From positions 4,062-68,061 of the forward strand of contig CAYNFM010000006.1 in assembly GCA_964396415.1 (NCBI GenBank): a DNA stretch of 64,000 bases. The letters run 5' to 3'. Each line of letters begins with the position of its first letter. Within the stretch, counting starts at the first letter, position 1. The notes beneath the pieces were generated by a model, which saw only the letters and a list, made by a program, of their open reading frames with translations, had not been told where the DNA came from and ran no database searches. Positions 17,048 to 26,433 of this stretch are shown one piece after another. This DNA is from UBA1306 sp964396415 (GTDB taxonomy: Bacteria; Spirochaetota; Spirochaetia; Treponematales; Rectinemataceae). The position numbers and the translations under genes were made by a program.

Positions 17048-19033
17048 GTGAGCGACGGCAAGGAAAGCGACGAATCGAGCATCGCGGAGCGGATCAGGCT
17101 CAAGATCTTCGGAGCCCCCCGCGACGTGCGCGATCCTAGCATTTTCCACAAGATCGCCCTGATCCCCTTCTTCGCATGGGTAGGCCTTGGGGCCGACCCC
17201 CTGTCCTCTTCGGCCTACGGTCCGGAGGAAGCCTTTCGCAATCTCGGGACGCACGCCTACCTGGCCGTGTTCCTCGGTCTCGCCACGGCCCTCACGGTTT
17301 TCGTGATCGCCTATACCTACACGAAGATAATCGAGCATTTCCCGAACGGCGGCGGCGGCTATATAGTCGCGACGAAGACCCTCGGCCGGCCGGCCGGCCT
17401 GGTCTCGGGAAGCGCGCTCATAATCGACTATATCCTGACCATCACGGTCTCGATCGTCTCCTGCGCCGACGCCGTGTTCAGCTATCTCCCGGCCGCGTGG
17501 CAGCCGTTCAAGATCTGGGTGGCGGCCGTCCTGATCGTCTTCATGATCGTCCTCAATATCCGCGGAGCCAAAGAGTCCATCGCCGTCCTCATGCCCATCT
17601 TCATGGTCTTCGTCGTCACCCACGTCATCATCCTCGCCTACGGCTTCGCGAGCAAGGCCGGCGTCGCGGCAGAGGTCGCGGGAAGCGTCGGAAGCGGCCT
17701 ACGCGCGGACCTCAAGAGCATCGGCTTCCTCGCGTTGGCGGTCATCTTCCTCCGCGCCTACTCTCTCGGCGGCGGCACCTACACCGGAATCGAGGCCGTA
17801 TCGAACGGCATGCAGATCATGCGCGAGCCGAGGGTCCACAACGGCAAGAAGACCATGGCCTATCTCGCGATCTCTCTCGCGATAACCGCGGCCGGCCTCC
17901 TCGTCTGCTATCTCCTCACCCGGATCGTCCCCGAAGAGGGAAGGACCCTGAACGCCACTCTCGCGGACGCCCTGTTCGGCGGCTTCGGCGTCGCGGGCAA
18001 GGGCTTCGCCCTCGTCGCCATCATGTCGGAGGGCGCCCTCCTCTTGGTGGCGTCCCAGGCGGGCTTCATCGACGCGCCGCGCGTGATGGCCAACATGGCC
18101 GTCGATTCCTGGATGCCGCGCCGCTTCGCCGACTTCTCCGGCCGGCTCACGATGCGCAACGGCATCGTGATGATCGGCGTGGCGGCCCTCGCGCTGCTCT
18201 TCTATACGAACGACTCGATAGACGCCCTCGTGGTCATGTACTCGATCAACGTCTTCCTGACCTTCGCCCTCTCCGAGTTCGGCATGGTCAAGTATTTCCT
18301 CCAGAATCGGAAGGCCGAGAGGATCCCCATCCACAGCATCGTGATCCAAGCCTTCGGATTCGTCCTCTGCGCCCTCATACTCATCCTGACCGTCTCCATA
18401 AAATTCATGGACGGCGGTTGGCTCACCCTCGTCATCACCGGCTTCCTGATCGCCGTCTGCATAGCCGTCAGGCGCCATTACGGCAGGGTCGGAGCCGCCC
18501 TCAAGAAGCTCGACGCGCTCGTCGCGGCGGTGGAGCTCGAGGCGGACCGGGTCGGGCCCTCGAAGGTCGATCCCGCGGCGATGACCGCCATCCAGCTCGT
18601 CTCGGGCTACAACGGCATCGGCGTCCACTCCTTCCTCCAGATCTGCTCCGCCTTTCCCGGACTGTACGTCAATTTCATCTTCGTATCGGTCGGCATCGTC
18701 GACCAGGCGATGTTCAAGGACGGCGAGAGCGTGCCCGAGCTCATCGCCGACGTCGATGCCTCGCTCGATCGCTACGTGGCCCTGGCCCGGAAGTACGGCT
18801 ACGCGGCCGAGAGCCGCAGCGGCATCGGCACGAACGTCGTCGACGCCGCCGTCGAGCTCTGCCGCAAGGTCCACGGCGAGTTCCCCAAGTCGACCATATT
18901 CTCGGGCAACCTCGTATTCTCGCGCGAGAGCATCGTGCACCGGATACTCCACAACGAGACCGCCTTCGCCGTCCTCCGCCGCCTCCAATGGGAGGGGATC
19001 ACGAACGTCGTCATGCCGATACGCGTAAGGTAG
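17048..19033 (+). CDS. APC-superfamily permease, KimA-like (potassium or amino acid uptake)
   Basis: A protein of about 661 residues with ~12 transmembrane helices (residues ~35-475) and a C-terminal cytoplasmic domain of ~170 residues. The core follows B. subtilis KimA closely in pattern: DPLSSSAYGPE, NGGGGYIVATKTLG, GSALIIDYILTITVS, TGIEAVSN and a PRVMANMA block. KimA is a proton/K+ symporter inhibited by cyclic di-AMP. The start is uncertain: the GTG at 17048 has GGAGG only 4 bases upstream, and a TTG at 16988 preceded by GGGGAG would add 20 residues. It lies between two nucleotide cyclase genes on the same strand. Confidence 0.75.
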   Translation: MSDGKESDESSIAERIRLKIFGAPRDVRDPSIFHKIALIPFFAWVGLGADPLSSSAYGPEEAFRNLGTHAYLAVFLGLATALTVFVIAYTYTKIIEHFPNGGGGYIVATKTLGRPAGLVSGSALIIDYILTITVSIVSCADAVFSYLPAAWQPFKIWVAAVLIVFMIVLNIRGAKESIAVLMPIFMVFVVTHVIILAYGFASKAGVAAEVAGSVGSGLRADLKSIGFLALAVIFLRAYSLGGGTYTGIEAVSNGMQIMREPRVHNGKKTMAYLAISLAITAAGLLVCYLLTRIVPEEGRTLNATLADALFGGFGVAGKGFALVAIMSEGALLLVASQAGFIDAPRVMANMAVDSWMPRRFADFSGRLTMRNGIVMIGVAALALLFYTNDSIDALVVMYSINVFLTFALSEFGMVKYFLQNRKAERIPIHSIVIQAFGFVLCALILILTVSIKFMDGGWLTLVITGFLIAVCIAVRRHYGRVGAALKKLDALVAAVELEADRVGPSKVDPAAMTAIQLVSGYNGIGVHSFLQICSAFPGLYVNFIFVSVGIVDQAMFKDGESVPELIADVDASLDRYVALARKYGYAAESRSGIGTNVVDAAVELCRKVHGEFPKSTIFSGNLVFSRESIVHRILHNETAFAVLRRLQWEGITNVVMPIRVR

Positions 19034-19112
19034 CCCCGAAGCCTCATCGGCCCTTGATAGCTCGGGGCCGGGCAGGCTAGCATCGCTGATCGATCGAGGC
19101 GTCGAAGGCGAT

Positions 19113-20651
19113 ATGCGCGCGGGAGTTCCCTTGGATAGTAAATCGCGACCGAAGAAGGAAGGCGAGCGCCTCGACAGGGACGCGGCGGTCTACGACTCGG
19201 CGAGCGAATCGTCCAATCGCGCCATCGCCACGATCGCCGCCGGGGCCCTCGCCTTCGGAGCGGCGGCCCACCTCGTCATCGAGTATCTGATCGTCCGCGA
19301 GAAGGATCTTTGGCCGATCAGGAACGCATCGGTCATGATCGCCGTCGCCGCGCTGCTCCTGGCCCTGGTCCGGGTCAAGCTGAGGCCGAGGATAGTCACC
19401 TACGCCCTCCAGGCTTTCTTCATCGTCTCCATACCGACCATCGCCGCTTTCCTCGGCGGCTCCGACGAATCGGCGGCATGGTCGGTGGCCTTTATCTTCC
19501 TGATAGGGTCCCTCATCTACATCAGGCCCACTTTCATAATAATCACCGTCGCCACCTTGATCGCGACTCAGGCCGGATACTCCTTCCTGCACAAGACCTG
19601 GTCGAGTCCGGAAGGCTTCGTCGATATCCTGGTCAGGTTCTCGCTCCTCGCCATCGGCTCCGGAATCGCCGTGGTGGTCAACAAGAAATACTCCGACCAG
19701 CTCCGTCTCAATTTCGGGGCCAACCGGCGGCTGACGCGGGAGCTCGAGCAGTCCGGGACGCGGATGGGCGTGCTCAGGCTCTATACGCGGAAGAGCCTGG
19801 TCCAGATAGTCGAATCGGGGAGGAACCCTTCCGAGATAATGCCCGAGAGCAAGGAGCTCGCGGTCATGTTCTGCGACATACGCGATTTCGCGCGGCTGTC
19901 GCAGAAGTTGGAGCCGACGGCCCTCATCTCGATGCTCAACGATTTCTACGAGGCGATGGGACAGGTCATCGGCCGGAACGGCGGCGAGATCGACAAGCTG
20001 ATAGGCGACTGCATCATGGCCACCTTCCCCGACGCCGACTCGTCCCTGAGGGCCGCGATCGAGATGAAGGAGGCCCTCTTCGACCTGAACGACTGCAATC
20101 GCCTCGGCGGGCTGCCCGCCCTGCGCACGGGAATAGGCATACACTTCGGCACCGTAATAGCGGGGAATCTCGGATCGCGCGAGAAGATGGACCTCACCAT
20201 AATCGGGGACACCGTCAACGTCGCGAGCCGCATCGAGACGCTCACCAAATTCTACATAACCGACGTCCTCGTCTCCGAGGACTTCAAGAACGGATTGAGC
20301 GCCGACACGAAGATGCGATACATCGATACCGTCCTCGTCAAGGGCAGGGAGGGCCCGGTGCGCCTCTACGAGGTCTACCATCACCATCGCCCGGATACGA
20401 TCGCCGCCAAGGAGGGGGATGCCGATCGGCTCGACTCCGCCCAGCGCTTCTATGCCGAGGGCCATTTCAGCGACGCCATATCCCTGCTGCTCCAAATGGG
20501 CGAGAAGGCGGGCGACCACGGCACCCTCATCGGCTTCTACAAGGATCCCTTCATCAACGTGCTGCTCGATCGCTGCCTCGTCCTTTTCCAGCGACAGAAG
20601 ACCGGCGACCTTCCCGATTGGGACGGAATATTCCGATTCCAGGAAAAATAG
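19113..20651 (+). CDS. Membrane-anchored class III nucleotide cyclase
   Basis: A 512-residue protein. Residues ~35-195 contain about six hydrophobic segments with short loops. Next come a coiled linker and a class III cyclase domain (AVMFCDIRDFARLSQ, KLIGDCIMATFPD, and DLTIIGDTVNVASRIE). Both metal-binding aspartates are present. A C-terminal extension of ~90 residues (from GDADRLDSAQRFY) looks helical and may be a small repeat or interaction region. The ATG at 19113 is used; a TTG at 19131 preceded by GGGAG is an alternative. It follows the KimA-like permease gene by about 80 bases. Confidence 0.85.
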   Translation: MRAGVPLDSKSRPKKEGERLDRDAAVYDSASESSNRAIATIAAGALAFGAAAHLVIEYLIVREKDLWPIRNASVMIAVAALLLALVRVKLRPRIVTYALQAFFIVSIPTIAAFLGGSDESAAWSVAFIFLIGSLIYIRPTFIIITVATLIATQAGYSFLHKTWSSPEGFVDILVRFSLLAIGSGIAVVVNKKYSDQLRLNFGANRRLTRELEQSGTRMGVLRLYTRKSLVQIVESGRNPSEIMPESKELAVMFCDIRDFARLSQKLEPTALISMLNDFYEAMGQVIGRNGGEIDKLIGDCIMATFPDADSSLRAAIEMKEALFDLNDCNRLGGLPALRTGIGIHFGTVIAGNLGSREKMDLTIIGDTVNVASRIETLTKFYITDVLVSEDFKNGLSADTKMRYIDTVLVKGREGPVRLYEVYHHHRPDTIAAKEGDADRLDSAQRFYAEGHFSDAISLLLQMGEKAGDHGTLIGFYKDPFINVLLDRCLVLFQRQKTGDLPDWDGIFRFQEK

Positions 20652-20717
20652 GCCGCGGCTCCCCCATCCGTCGCGCATCCCTTGTGCCTTTCATAACCTT
20701 TTCCATATATTCTAAGG

Positions 20718-23117
20718 ATGGACAAATCCGACCTGGGGAAGACGGCTCTGCCGCCGACTGAGATCGTAAGCGACTATCGACTTGCCTATACCTCCCGCCG
20801 CGCGTCGATCGCGGGGCGCAGAGAGGTGCTTACCGGAAAGGCCAAATTCGGAATATTCGGCGACGGCAAGGAGGTCGCCCAATTGGCCCTGGCGCGAGCC
20901 TTCGAGAAAGGCGACTGGAGATCGGGCTATTACCGGGACCAGACCTGGATGCTCGCCCTCGGCATCATCGACCTCGGCGGCTTCTTCGCCCAGCTCTACG
21001 GCCATGCCGACCTCCGCTACGAGAGCTCGACCGGCGGCCGCTCCATGAACGGGCACTTCGCCTCGCGGCTCCTGGGCGGCGACGGCGCATGGCTCGACCA
21101 GACGGCCATGTACAACTCGGCCGCGGACGCGTCGCCCACCGCGGCCCAGATGCCCCGGACGGTCGGCCTCGCCTATGCCTCCGTGCTGTATCGCCGCCTC
21201 GACGGACTCGAGCGGCCCTCGAAATTCTCCCGCGGGGGCTCCGAGGTCGCCTGGGCCAGCATCGGCAACGGCTCCACGGCCGAGGGGATGTTCTGGGAGT
21301 CGGTCAACGCGATAGGCGTCCTCCATGCCCCGGCGGTGATCAGCGTCTACGACGACGGCTACGGGATCTCGGTGCCCAACGCGATGCAGATGGTGAAGGA
21401 AGACATCGGCGCCATACTCAAGGGCTTCGAGAGGATCGAATGCCCCGCCGAGCTCTGCGATCGCGGCTTCGACCTCTACTCGGCGCGGGCCTGGGACTAC
21501 CCCGCCCTCCTCGAGGCCTACGCCGAGGCGGGCGCGAAGGCGCGCGAGCGCCACGTGCCCTCCATCGTGCACGTAACCGACGTCACCCAACCCCTCGGCC
21601 ATTCGACCTCGGGGTCGCACGAGAAGTACAAGAGCGCCGAGCGGCTCGCGTGGGAGGCTGAGAACGATTGCCTCCCCAAGTTCCGCTCCTGGATACTCGA
21701 GCGCGGGATCGCCGGGGAAGCCGAGCTCGCAGCCCTGGAGGCCGAGGCCGAGGAGGAAGTCGAGGCGGCCCGCAAGGCGGCCTACGACGCGTACCGCGCT
21801 CCCCTGCTCGAGGAGCGCTCGCGAGCGGCCGCCCTCGTCGAAGCCCTGTCCGCGACGAGTCCCAAGGGCGAGGAGCTGCGGCGATCGGCGCTCGAGCTCA
21901 GGGACCTGAGCCTCCCCTTGAGGCGCGACTGCGCTGCCGCCGCCCACGGGGCGCTCGCAATGACGCGCGGGGAGGACTCCCCGGAGCGCGACCGCCTCGG
22001 ATCCTACCTCGAATCGCTCCGATCCGAGGGCGAGGAGCGATACGGATCCCGGCTCTTCGCGCAGCCGCCGGGCGCGGCCGTCGCGGTCGAGACCATCCCC
22101 CCGTTGTACTCGGCCTCTTCCCCGGCCATGATGGGCTTCGAGATCATCAACGCGGCCTTCGACGCCGCCCTCGCCCGCGAGCCCCGGCTCGTGGCCTTCG
22201 GCGAGGACCTCGGGAAGATGGGCGACGTCAATCAAGGCTTCCGCGGCCTCCAGGAGAAATACGGGAAGCTGCGGGTATCCGACATCGGGATCCGCGAGGT
22301 CACCATCCTCGGCCAGGCCATCGGAATGGCCCTGCGCGGCCTGAGGCCGATCGCCGAGATCCAGTACCTCGACTACCTCCTCTACGCCCTCCAGATAATG
22401 GCCGACGATCTCGCCAACCTGCGTTGGCGCAGCGTCGGGGGCCAGATGGCCCCGGTGATCGTGCGCACCCGAGGGCACCGCCTCGAGGGCATCTGGCACT
22501 CGGGCTCTCCGATGTCGGGCATCATCGGCCTCGTGAGGGGAATGCACGTCCTCGTGCCCCGCGACCTCACCAGGGCGGCGGGTTTCTACAACACCCTCCT
22601 CGAGTCCGAGGATCCGGCGATACTGATCGAGCCCTTGAGCGGCTATCGCCGCAAGGAGATCCTGCCCGACAACATAGGGGAGTTCCGCCTGCGCCTCGGC
22701 CTGCCCGAAGTGCTCAGGCAGGGCGATGACGCGACGGTGGTCACCTACGGCTCCACCACGCGCATCGTCCTCGAGGCGGCCGAGCGGCTCGCGGCGGCGG
22801 GCGTCGAGACGGAGGTCCTGGACGTCCAGACCCTCCTGCCCTTCGATATCGAAGGCAGGATCTGCGAATCGCTGAAGAAGACCTCCCGCATCCTCTTCGT
22901 CGACGAGGACGTCCCGGGAGGGGCGAGCGCCTACATGATGCGCGAGGTCCTGGAGCGGCAGGGGGGCTTCGCCTGGCTCGACGCGCCTCCTCGGACCCTC
23001 ACGGGAGCCGAGCATCGGCCGGCCTACGGCTCGGACGGCGACTACTGGTCCAAGCCCAACGCCGAGTCGATCTTCGACGCCGCGTATGCCCTCGTCAACG
23101 AAAGGAGAATGTGGTGA
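20718..23117 (+). CDS. Fused 2-oxoacid dehydrogenase E1 alpha-beta subunit
   Basis: A 799-residue thiamine-diphosphate enzyme with alpha (residues ~1-400) and beta (~460-799) halves in one chain. It decarboxylates a 2-oxoacid (pyruvate, branched-chain or similar) and acylates the E2 lipoyl arm. The alpha half shows GNGSTAEGMFWESVNAI followed by YDDGYGISVP (ThDP site). The beta half shows GEDLGKMGDVNQGFRGLQ and DIGIREVTILGQAIGMA, and FVDEDVPGG near the end. The fused layout is typical of Bacteroidetes and spirochaete branched-chain-type E1 proteins. Its stop overlaps the E2 start. No lipoamide dehydrogenase (E3) gene lies in this window. Confidence 0.87.
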   Translation: MDKSDLGKTALPPTEIVSDYRLAYTSRRASIAGRREVLTGKAKFGIFGDGKEVAQLALARAFEKGDWRSGYYRDQTWMLALGIIDLGGFFAQLYGHADLRYESSTGGRSMNGHFASRLLGGDGAWLDQTAMYNSAADASPTAAQMPRTVGLAYASVLYRRLDGLERPSKFSRGGSEVAWASIGNGSTAEGMFWESVNAIGVLHAPAVISVYDDGYGISVPNAMQMVKEDIGAILKGFERIECPAELCDRGFDLYSARAWDYPALLEAYAEAGAKARERHVPSIVHVTDVTQPLGHSTSGSHEKYKSAERLAWEAENDCLPKFRSWILERGIAGEAELAALEAEAEEEVEAARKAAYDAYRAPLLEERSRAAALVEALSATSPKGEELRRSALELRDLSLPLRRDCAAAAHGALAMTRGEDSPERDRLGSYLESLRSEGEERYGSRLFAQPPGAAVAVETIPPLYSASSPAMMGFEIINAAFDAALAREPRLVAFGEDLGKMGDVNQGFRGLQEKYGKLRVSDIGIREVTILGQAIGMALRGLRPIAEIQYLDYLLYALQIMADDLANLRWRSVGGQMAPVIVRTRGHRLEGIWHSGSPMSGIIGLVRGMHVLVPRDLTRAAGFYNTLLESEDPAILIEPLSGYRRKEILPDNIGEFRLRLGLPEVLRQGDDATVVTYGSTTRIVLEAAERLAAAGVETEVLDVQTLLPFDIEGRICESLKKTSRILFVDEDVPGGASAYMMREVLERQGGFAWLDAPPRTLTGAEHRPAYGSDGDYWSKPNAESIFDAAYALVNERRMW

Positions 23118-24286
23118 GCGTAAAGGTGATCGCGCCCCTGATAGGCGAGGGAGTCGAAGAGCTGAGCCTCGTGGCCTGGAAGAAGAAGCCGGGCGAGAGC
23201 GTCGCCGAGGGAGAGTCCCTCGTCGAGCTCGAGTCGGACAAGGTAGTCACCGAGGTCCCCAGCCCCGCGTCGGGGACGGTCGCCCAGCTCCTGGCCGCCG
23301 AGGGCGACAGGGTACGCGCGGGGGCGACTATCGCTGTCATAGAGGATGCCGCTGAGATCGGAGCCGCGCCGCCGAGCGCGATCGAGGCCACGGCCGGCTT
23401 CCTCTCCCCCGTCGTCCGCAGGATCGCCGCCGAGCGCGGGGTCGACCCCTCCGCCGTCGTCGGCACCGGCGCTGGCGGCCGCGTCACCAAGGAGGACATC
23501 CTCGCCTTCGTCGCCGCGCGCGAGGCCGGGCCTTCGGCTGGAGCCGCGGCTGGGACCCCGGCTGGGGCCGGGGGCGCGGCCCATGGCGCGACGAGGGCCG
23601 AGCGCCGTCCCCATAGCAGCCTCCGCAGGAGGATCGCCGAACGGATGATCGATTCGCAGCGGACTTCGGCCCACGTCCTGACGGTCGCCGAAGCCGACCT
23701 GAGCGCCGTCGTCGCGCATCGCGCGGCGAACCGGGACGGCTTCGCGGGCGAGGGCGTCAAGCTCACCCTGAGCGCCTACTTCGTCTCGGTCCTGGCCCGG
23801 TCCCTGAGGCGCTTCCCGATGATGAATTCCTCCTGGACCGATGACGGCATGCTCATCCATCCCGAGGTCAACATCGGGGTCGCCGTATCCCTCGGGGACG
23901 GCGGCCTGATCGTCCCCGTGGTGAGGAAGGCCGACGAGCTCGGACTGATCGAAACCGCGAGGGAAATCGACAGGCTGGCCGCGGCGGCCCGCGCGGGCGA
24001 GCTGAACGGCGAGGATGTGCGGGGGGGGACCTTCACCTTGACCAATTACGGCACCACCGGTTCCCTGGTCGCCGCGCCTATCATCAATCAGCCCCAGATC
24101 GGCATACTCGGAACGGGGACGCTGCAAAAGCGTCCCGTCGTGATAACGAGCGACTCGGGAGTGGATTCCATCGCGATACGGCCGATGGTCTACCTCTCGC
24201 TGGTCTTCGACCACCGAGCGCTCGACGGCGAGGCGGCCTCGGGCTTCCTCCGATCGGTGAAGGAGGGCTTGGAAGGCTGGGCCTGA
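23114..24286 (+). CDS. Dihydrolipoamide acyltransferase (E2) of the 2-oxoacid dehydrogenase complex
   Basis: A 390-residue E2. Residues 1-75 form a lipoyl domain with the lipoyl-lysine in ELESDKVVTEV. An Ala-rich linker leads to a peripheral subunit-binding domain (~95-135: SPVVRRIAAERGVDPS, GRVTKEDI). A second Ala/Gly-rich linker precedes the catalytic domain ending in DHRALDG (HxxxDG). Two GTG codons are adjacent at 23111 and 23114; AAAGGAG spacing and the GTGA overlap with the E1 stop favour 23114. It works with the fused E1 upstream. Confidence 0.9.
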   Translation: MSVKVIAPLIGEGVEELSLVAWKKKPGESVAEGESLVELESDKVVTEVPSPASGTVAQLLAAEGDRVRAGATIAVIEDAAEIGAAPPSAIEATAGFLSPVVRRIAAERGVDPSAVVGTGAGGRVTKEDILAFVAAREAGPSAGAAAGTPAGAGGAAHGATRAERRPHSSLRRRIAERMIDSQRTSAHVLTVAEADLSAVVAHRAANRDGFAGEGVKLTLSAYFVSVLARSLRRFPMMNSSWTDDGMLIHPEVNIGVAVSLGDGGLIVPVVRKADELGLIETAREIDRLAAAARAGELNGEDVRGGTFTLTNYGTTGSLVAAPIINQPQIGILGTGTLQKRPVVITSDSGVDSIAIRPMVYLSLVFDHRALDGEAASGFLRSVKEGLEGWA

Positions 24287-24400
24287 AAGGACCCCTATCG
24301 CCCGGCGAGCGGACATCTCTCGGCGTCGCCGCGAGGCAGTTCACGCAACTTTCGCTTTGAACCTCGACGTTGTATACTTTCGCCCCGAGGGATCGGTTCC

Positions 24401-25333
24401 ATGGAGCAAGTTCTCGCACTGGATCTCGGCGGCACGAAGACCGCCGCCGGCGTAGTCGACGCGGAAGGCAGGCTTCTCTGCAAGGAGAGCGCGGCCACGC
24501 CCCTAGGCGACCCGAAAGCCGCGCTCGCCACGATGGTCGCCCTCGGGACGAGAGTCCTCGAAAAGGCGGGGCCCGCGGAGGCGCTCGGGCTCGCCCTCCC
24601 CGGCGTTGTGGACCGCTCGTCCGGCATGCTCCGCCATTCCGCCTCCTCGGGCTGGCGCAACGTGCCCTTTTCGTCGATGCTCGAAGATGCATTCTCCCTC
24701 CCCGTGACGGCGGCCAACGACGTCAACGCCTGCGCCTGGGCCGAGGCGCTTTTCGGGGCCGGAGTCGGGCTCGGGAGCTTCTTTTGGATGACCGTGAGCA
24801 CGGGGATCGGGGGCGCGGTAGTGTCGAGCGGGCGCGTGCTCGAGGGAGCCTCCGGCATGGCTGGAGAGATAGGCCACCTGGTAGTGAACCCGGGAGGGGC
24901 GCCCTGCGGCTGCGGCAACCATGGATGCCTGGAGGCCGAGGCCGCGGGGCCCGCCTGGCGAAGATGCGCGCTGCGTCTGCTCGGGGAACGTCCCGCGGGG
25001 AAGCTCGCGACCATCCCGGCCGACTCGATCGACGCCCGGACGATAGCCCGCTTCGCGCGCTCAGGCGATGGGCTGTGCCTCCAGGTCGTGGACGAAATGG
25101 GGACCATGCTCGCGAGAGGCCTGGCCGCCGTCGTGAACATTCTCGACCCCGATGCCATCGTCATGGGAGGAGGCGTCGCCGCGGCCCTCGACCTGCTCCT
25201 GCCCTCGATAGTCGGAACGGCTCCCGGCCTCATGCTGTCGGGCGGGGAGCGGGCCTTTCGCGTGCAGCAAAGCTCCCTCGGGTACGACGCCGCCCTGATC
25301 GGGGCAGCGGCCCTGGCCCTGAAGCCGTATTGA
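24401..25333 (+). CDS. ROK-family sugar kinase (glucokinase-like)
   Basis: A 310-residue ROK kinase without a DNA-binding domain. It shows ALDLGGTKTAAGVVD (phosphate loop), VTAANDVNACAWAE with the catalytic Asp, GEIGHLV, and the zinc motif CGCGNHGCLE. Such enzymes phosphorylate glucose, N-acetylhexosamines or related sugars with ATP. The gene heads a cluster with a HAD phosphatase, a PfkB kinase and a protein of unknown function. A TATACT at 24373-24378 may be its -10 box. A 213-base gap separates it from the next gene. Confidence 0.85.
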   Translation: MEQVLALDLGGTKTAAGVVDAEGRLLCKESAATPLGDPKAALATMVALGTRVLEKAGPAEALGLALPGVVDRSSGMLRHSASSGWRNVPFSSMLEDAFSLPVTAANDVNACAWAEALFGAGVGLGSFFWMTVSTGIGGAVVSSGRVLEGASGMAGEIGHLVVNPGGAPCGCGNHGCLEAEAAGPAWRRCALRLLGERPAGKLATIPADSIDARTIARFARSGDGLCLQVVDEMGTMLARGLAAVVNILDPDAIVMGGGVAAALDLLLPSIVGTAPGLMLSGGERAFRVQQSSLGYDAALIGAAALALKPY

Positions 25334-25546
25334 ATGGACCATGATCGCGACGAAAGGATATGCGCATGAGCAGGGAGAACTCCCGCCGCGCGGCGGACTT
25401 CGAAAATGGACTCTCCTTCGGAAAGGCGCGGCGTTTCCGCGTTATTCGCCTGAACGACGACCACCCTGCCGTCGAGTTCGCCGATTCCACTAGAGCGATC
25501 GCCGTCCTCGGGGCCTGCCTGCCCGTCGAGCGAGAGGACGCCGGTC
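25334..25546. other. Gap between ROK kinase and HAD genes; weak 64-codon reading frame only
   Basis: This 213-base stretch holds an open frame (25360-25554, plus strand, 64 codons). Its start has only AAAGGAT at a workable distance and its product has no recognisable motif. I see no terminator, promoter or repeat in it. It may be an untranslated leader of the HAD gene. Confidence 0.25.
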
Positions 25547-26428
25547 GTGGCTGAGCGCGAATACTCGGCCGCATGGCCCGTCCCCTCGAGCGCGAGCTTC
25601 CTCCCCGGGACTTCCATCGAGATCGTGAGGCCTCGGAGCTTCGACCTGTCCCCGGAGCACGCGCTTTTCGACTTCGACGGCACGCTGAGCCTGATCAGGG
25701 AAGGCTGGATGGACATCATGGTGCCCATGATGGTCGAGTTCATCGGGCCTTTCGCGCGAAAGGGCGAGACAGCGGGCTCCATCGAGTCGCTTGCGCGGGA
25801 TTTCGTGACCAGGCTCACGGGAAAGCAGACGATATACCAGATGATTCGCCTGACCGAGGAAATCCGCGCGCGGGGAGGTGAAGCGCTCGATCCCGCGGAC
25901 TACAAGGCGGAATACCATGAGCGACTCATGGCCCGGATCGCGTGGCGACGGAAAGGACTGTCGGACGGGAGCCTCGAACCGGAAGCGATGCTCGTTCCCG
26001 GTTCTCTCGACCTTCTAGGCGCGCTCTCCGAGCGTGGGACATCCATCTACATAGCGTCGGGCACGGACGAGGCTTACGTCCTCGAGGAGGCGAAGCTTCT
26101 CGGCCTCGACGCCTTCGCCGAAGGGAAGATATACGGAGCCTTGGCCGACCCCGCGAGCTTCTCCAAGGAAAAGGTCATTCGGCGCATATTGTCCGAGAAC
26201 CATATCGATGGAAGAGGCCTCGTCGCGTTCGGCGACGGCTATGTCGAGATCGCTGACAGCAAGGCGGCGGGAGGTCTTGCCGTCGCGGTGGCATCCGACG
26301 AGGCGGGACGCTCGGGCAAGCCGGACCCCTGGAAGCGCGAGCGCCTCATCGGCGCCGGAGCGGATATCGTGATTCCCGATTATCGCGAATCCGGCGCCCT
26401 CGTCGATTTTCTCTGGACCGGGAGCTGA
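25547..26428 (+). CDS. HAD-superfamily phosphatase
   Basis: A 293-residue haloacid-dehalogenase-type hydrolase. Motif I is ALFDFDGTLSLI at residues ~40-51, with both aspartates. Motif II is the Ser/Thr of SIYIASGTDE, a Lys in FSKEKVI serves as motif III, and VAFGDGYVEIADSK supplies the motif IV acidic residues. A helical cap of ~90 residues lies after motif I. The start is a GTG at 25547 with no strong ribosome binding site. It sits between two sugar-kinase genes and ends 5 bases before the PfkB gene, so the substrate is probably a phosphosugar. Confidence 0.8.
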   Translation: MAEREYSAAWPVPSSASFLPGTSIEIVRPRSFDLSPEHALFDFDGTLSLIREGWMDIMVPMMVEFIGPFARKGETAGSIESLARDFVTRLTGKQTIYQMIRLTEEIRARGGEALDPADYKAEYHERLMARIAWRRKGLSDGSLEPEAMLVPGSLDLLGALSERGTSIYIASGTDEAYVLEEAKLLGLDAFAEGKIYGALADPASFSKEKVIRRILSENHIDGRGLVAFGDGYVEIADSKAAGGLAVAVASDEAGRSGKPDPWKRERLIGAGADIVIPDYRESGALVDFLWTGS

Positions 26429-26433
26429 GCGCG

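Noticed and set aside
19077..20678. 533-codon open frame opposite the membrane cyclase
   Set aside because: Acidic, Gly/Val-rich low-complexity product typical of antisense frames here; the plus strand has clear cyclase motifs.
20712..23015. 767-codon open frame opposite the E1 gene
   Set aside because: Antisense shadow; no family motif and the E1 gene is unmistakable.
25360..25554. 64-codon open frame between the ROK kinase and HAD genes
   Set aside because: Weak ribosome binding site and no recognisable motif; kept only as a note on the gap.
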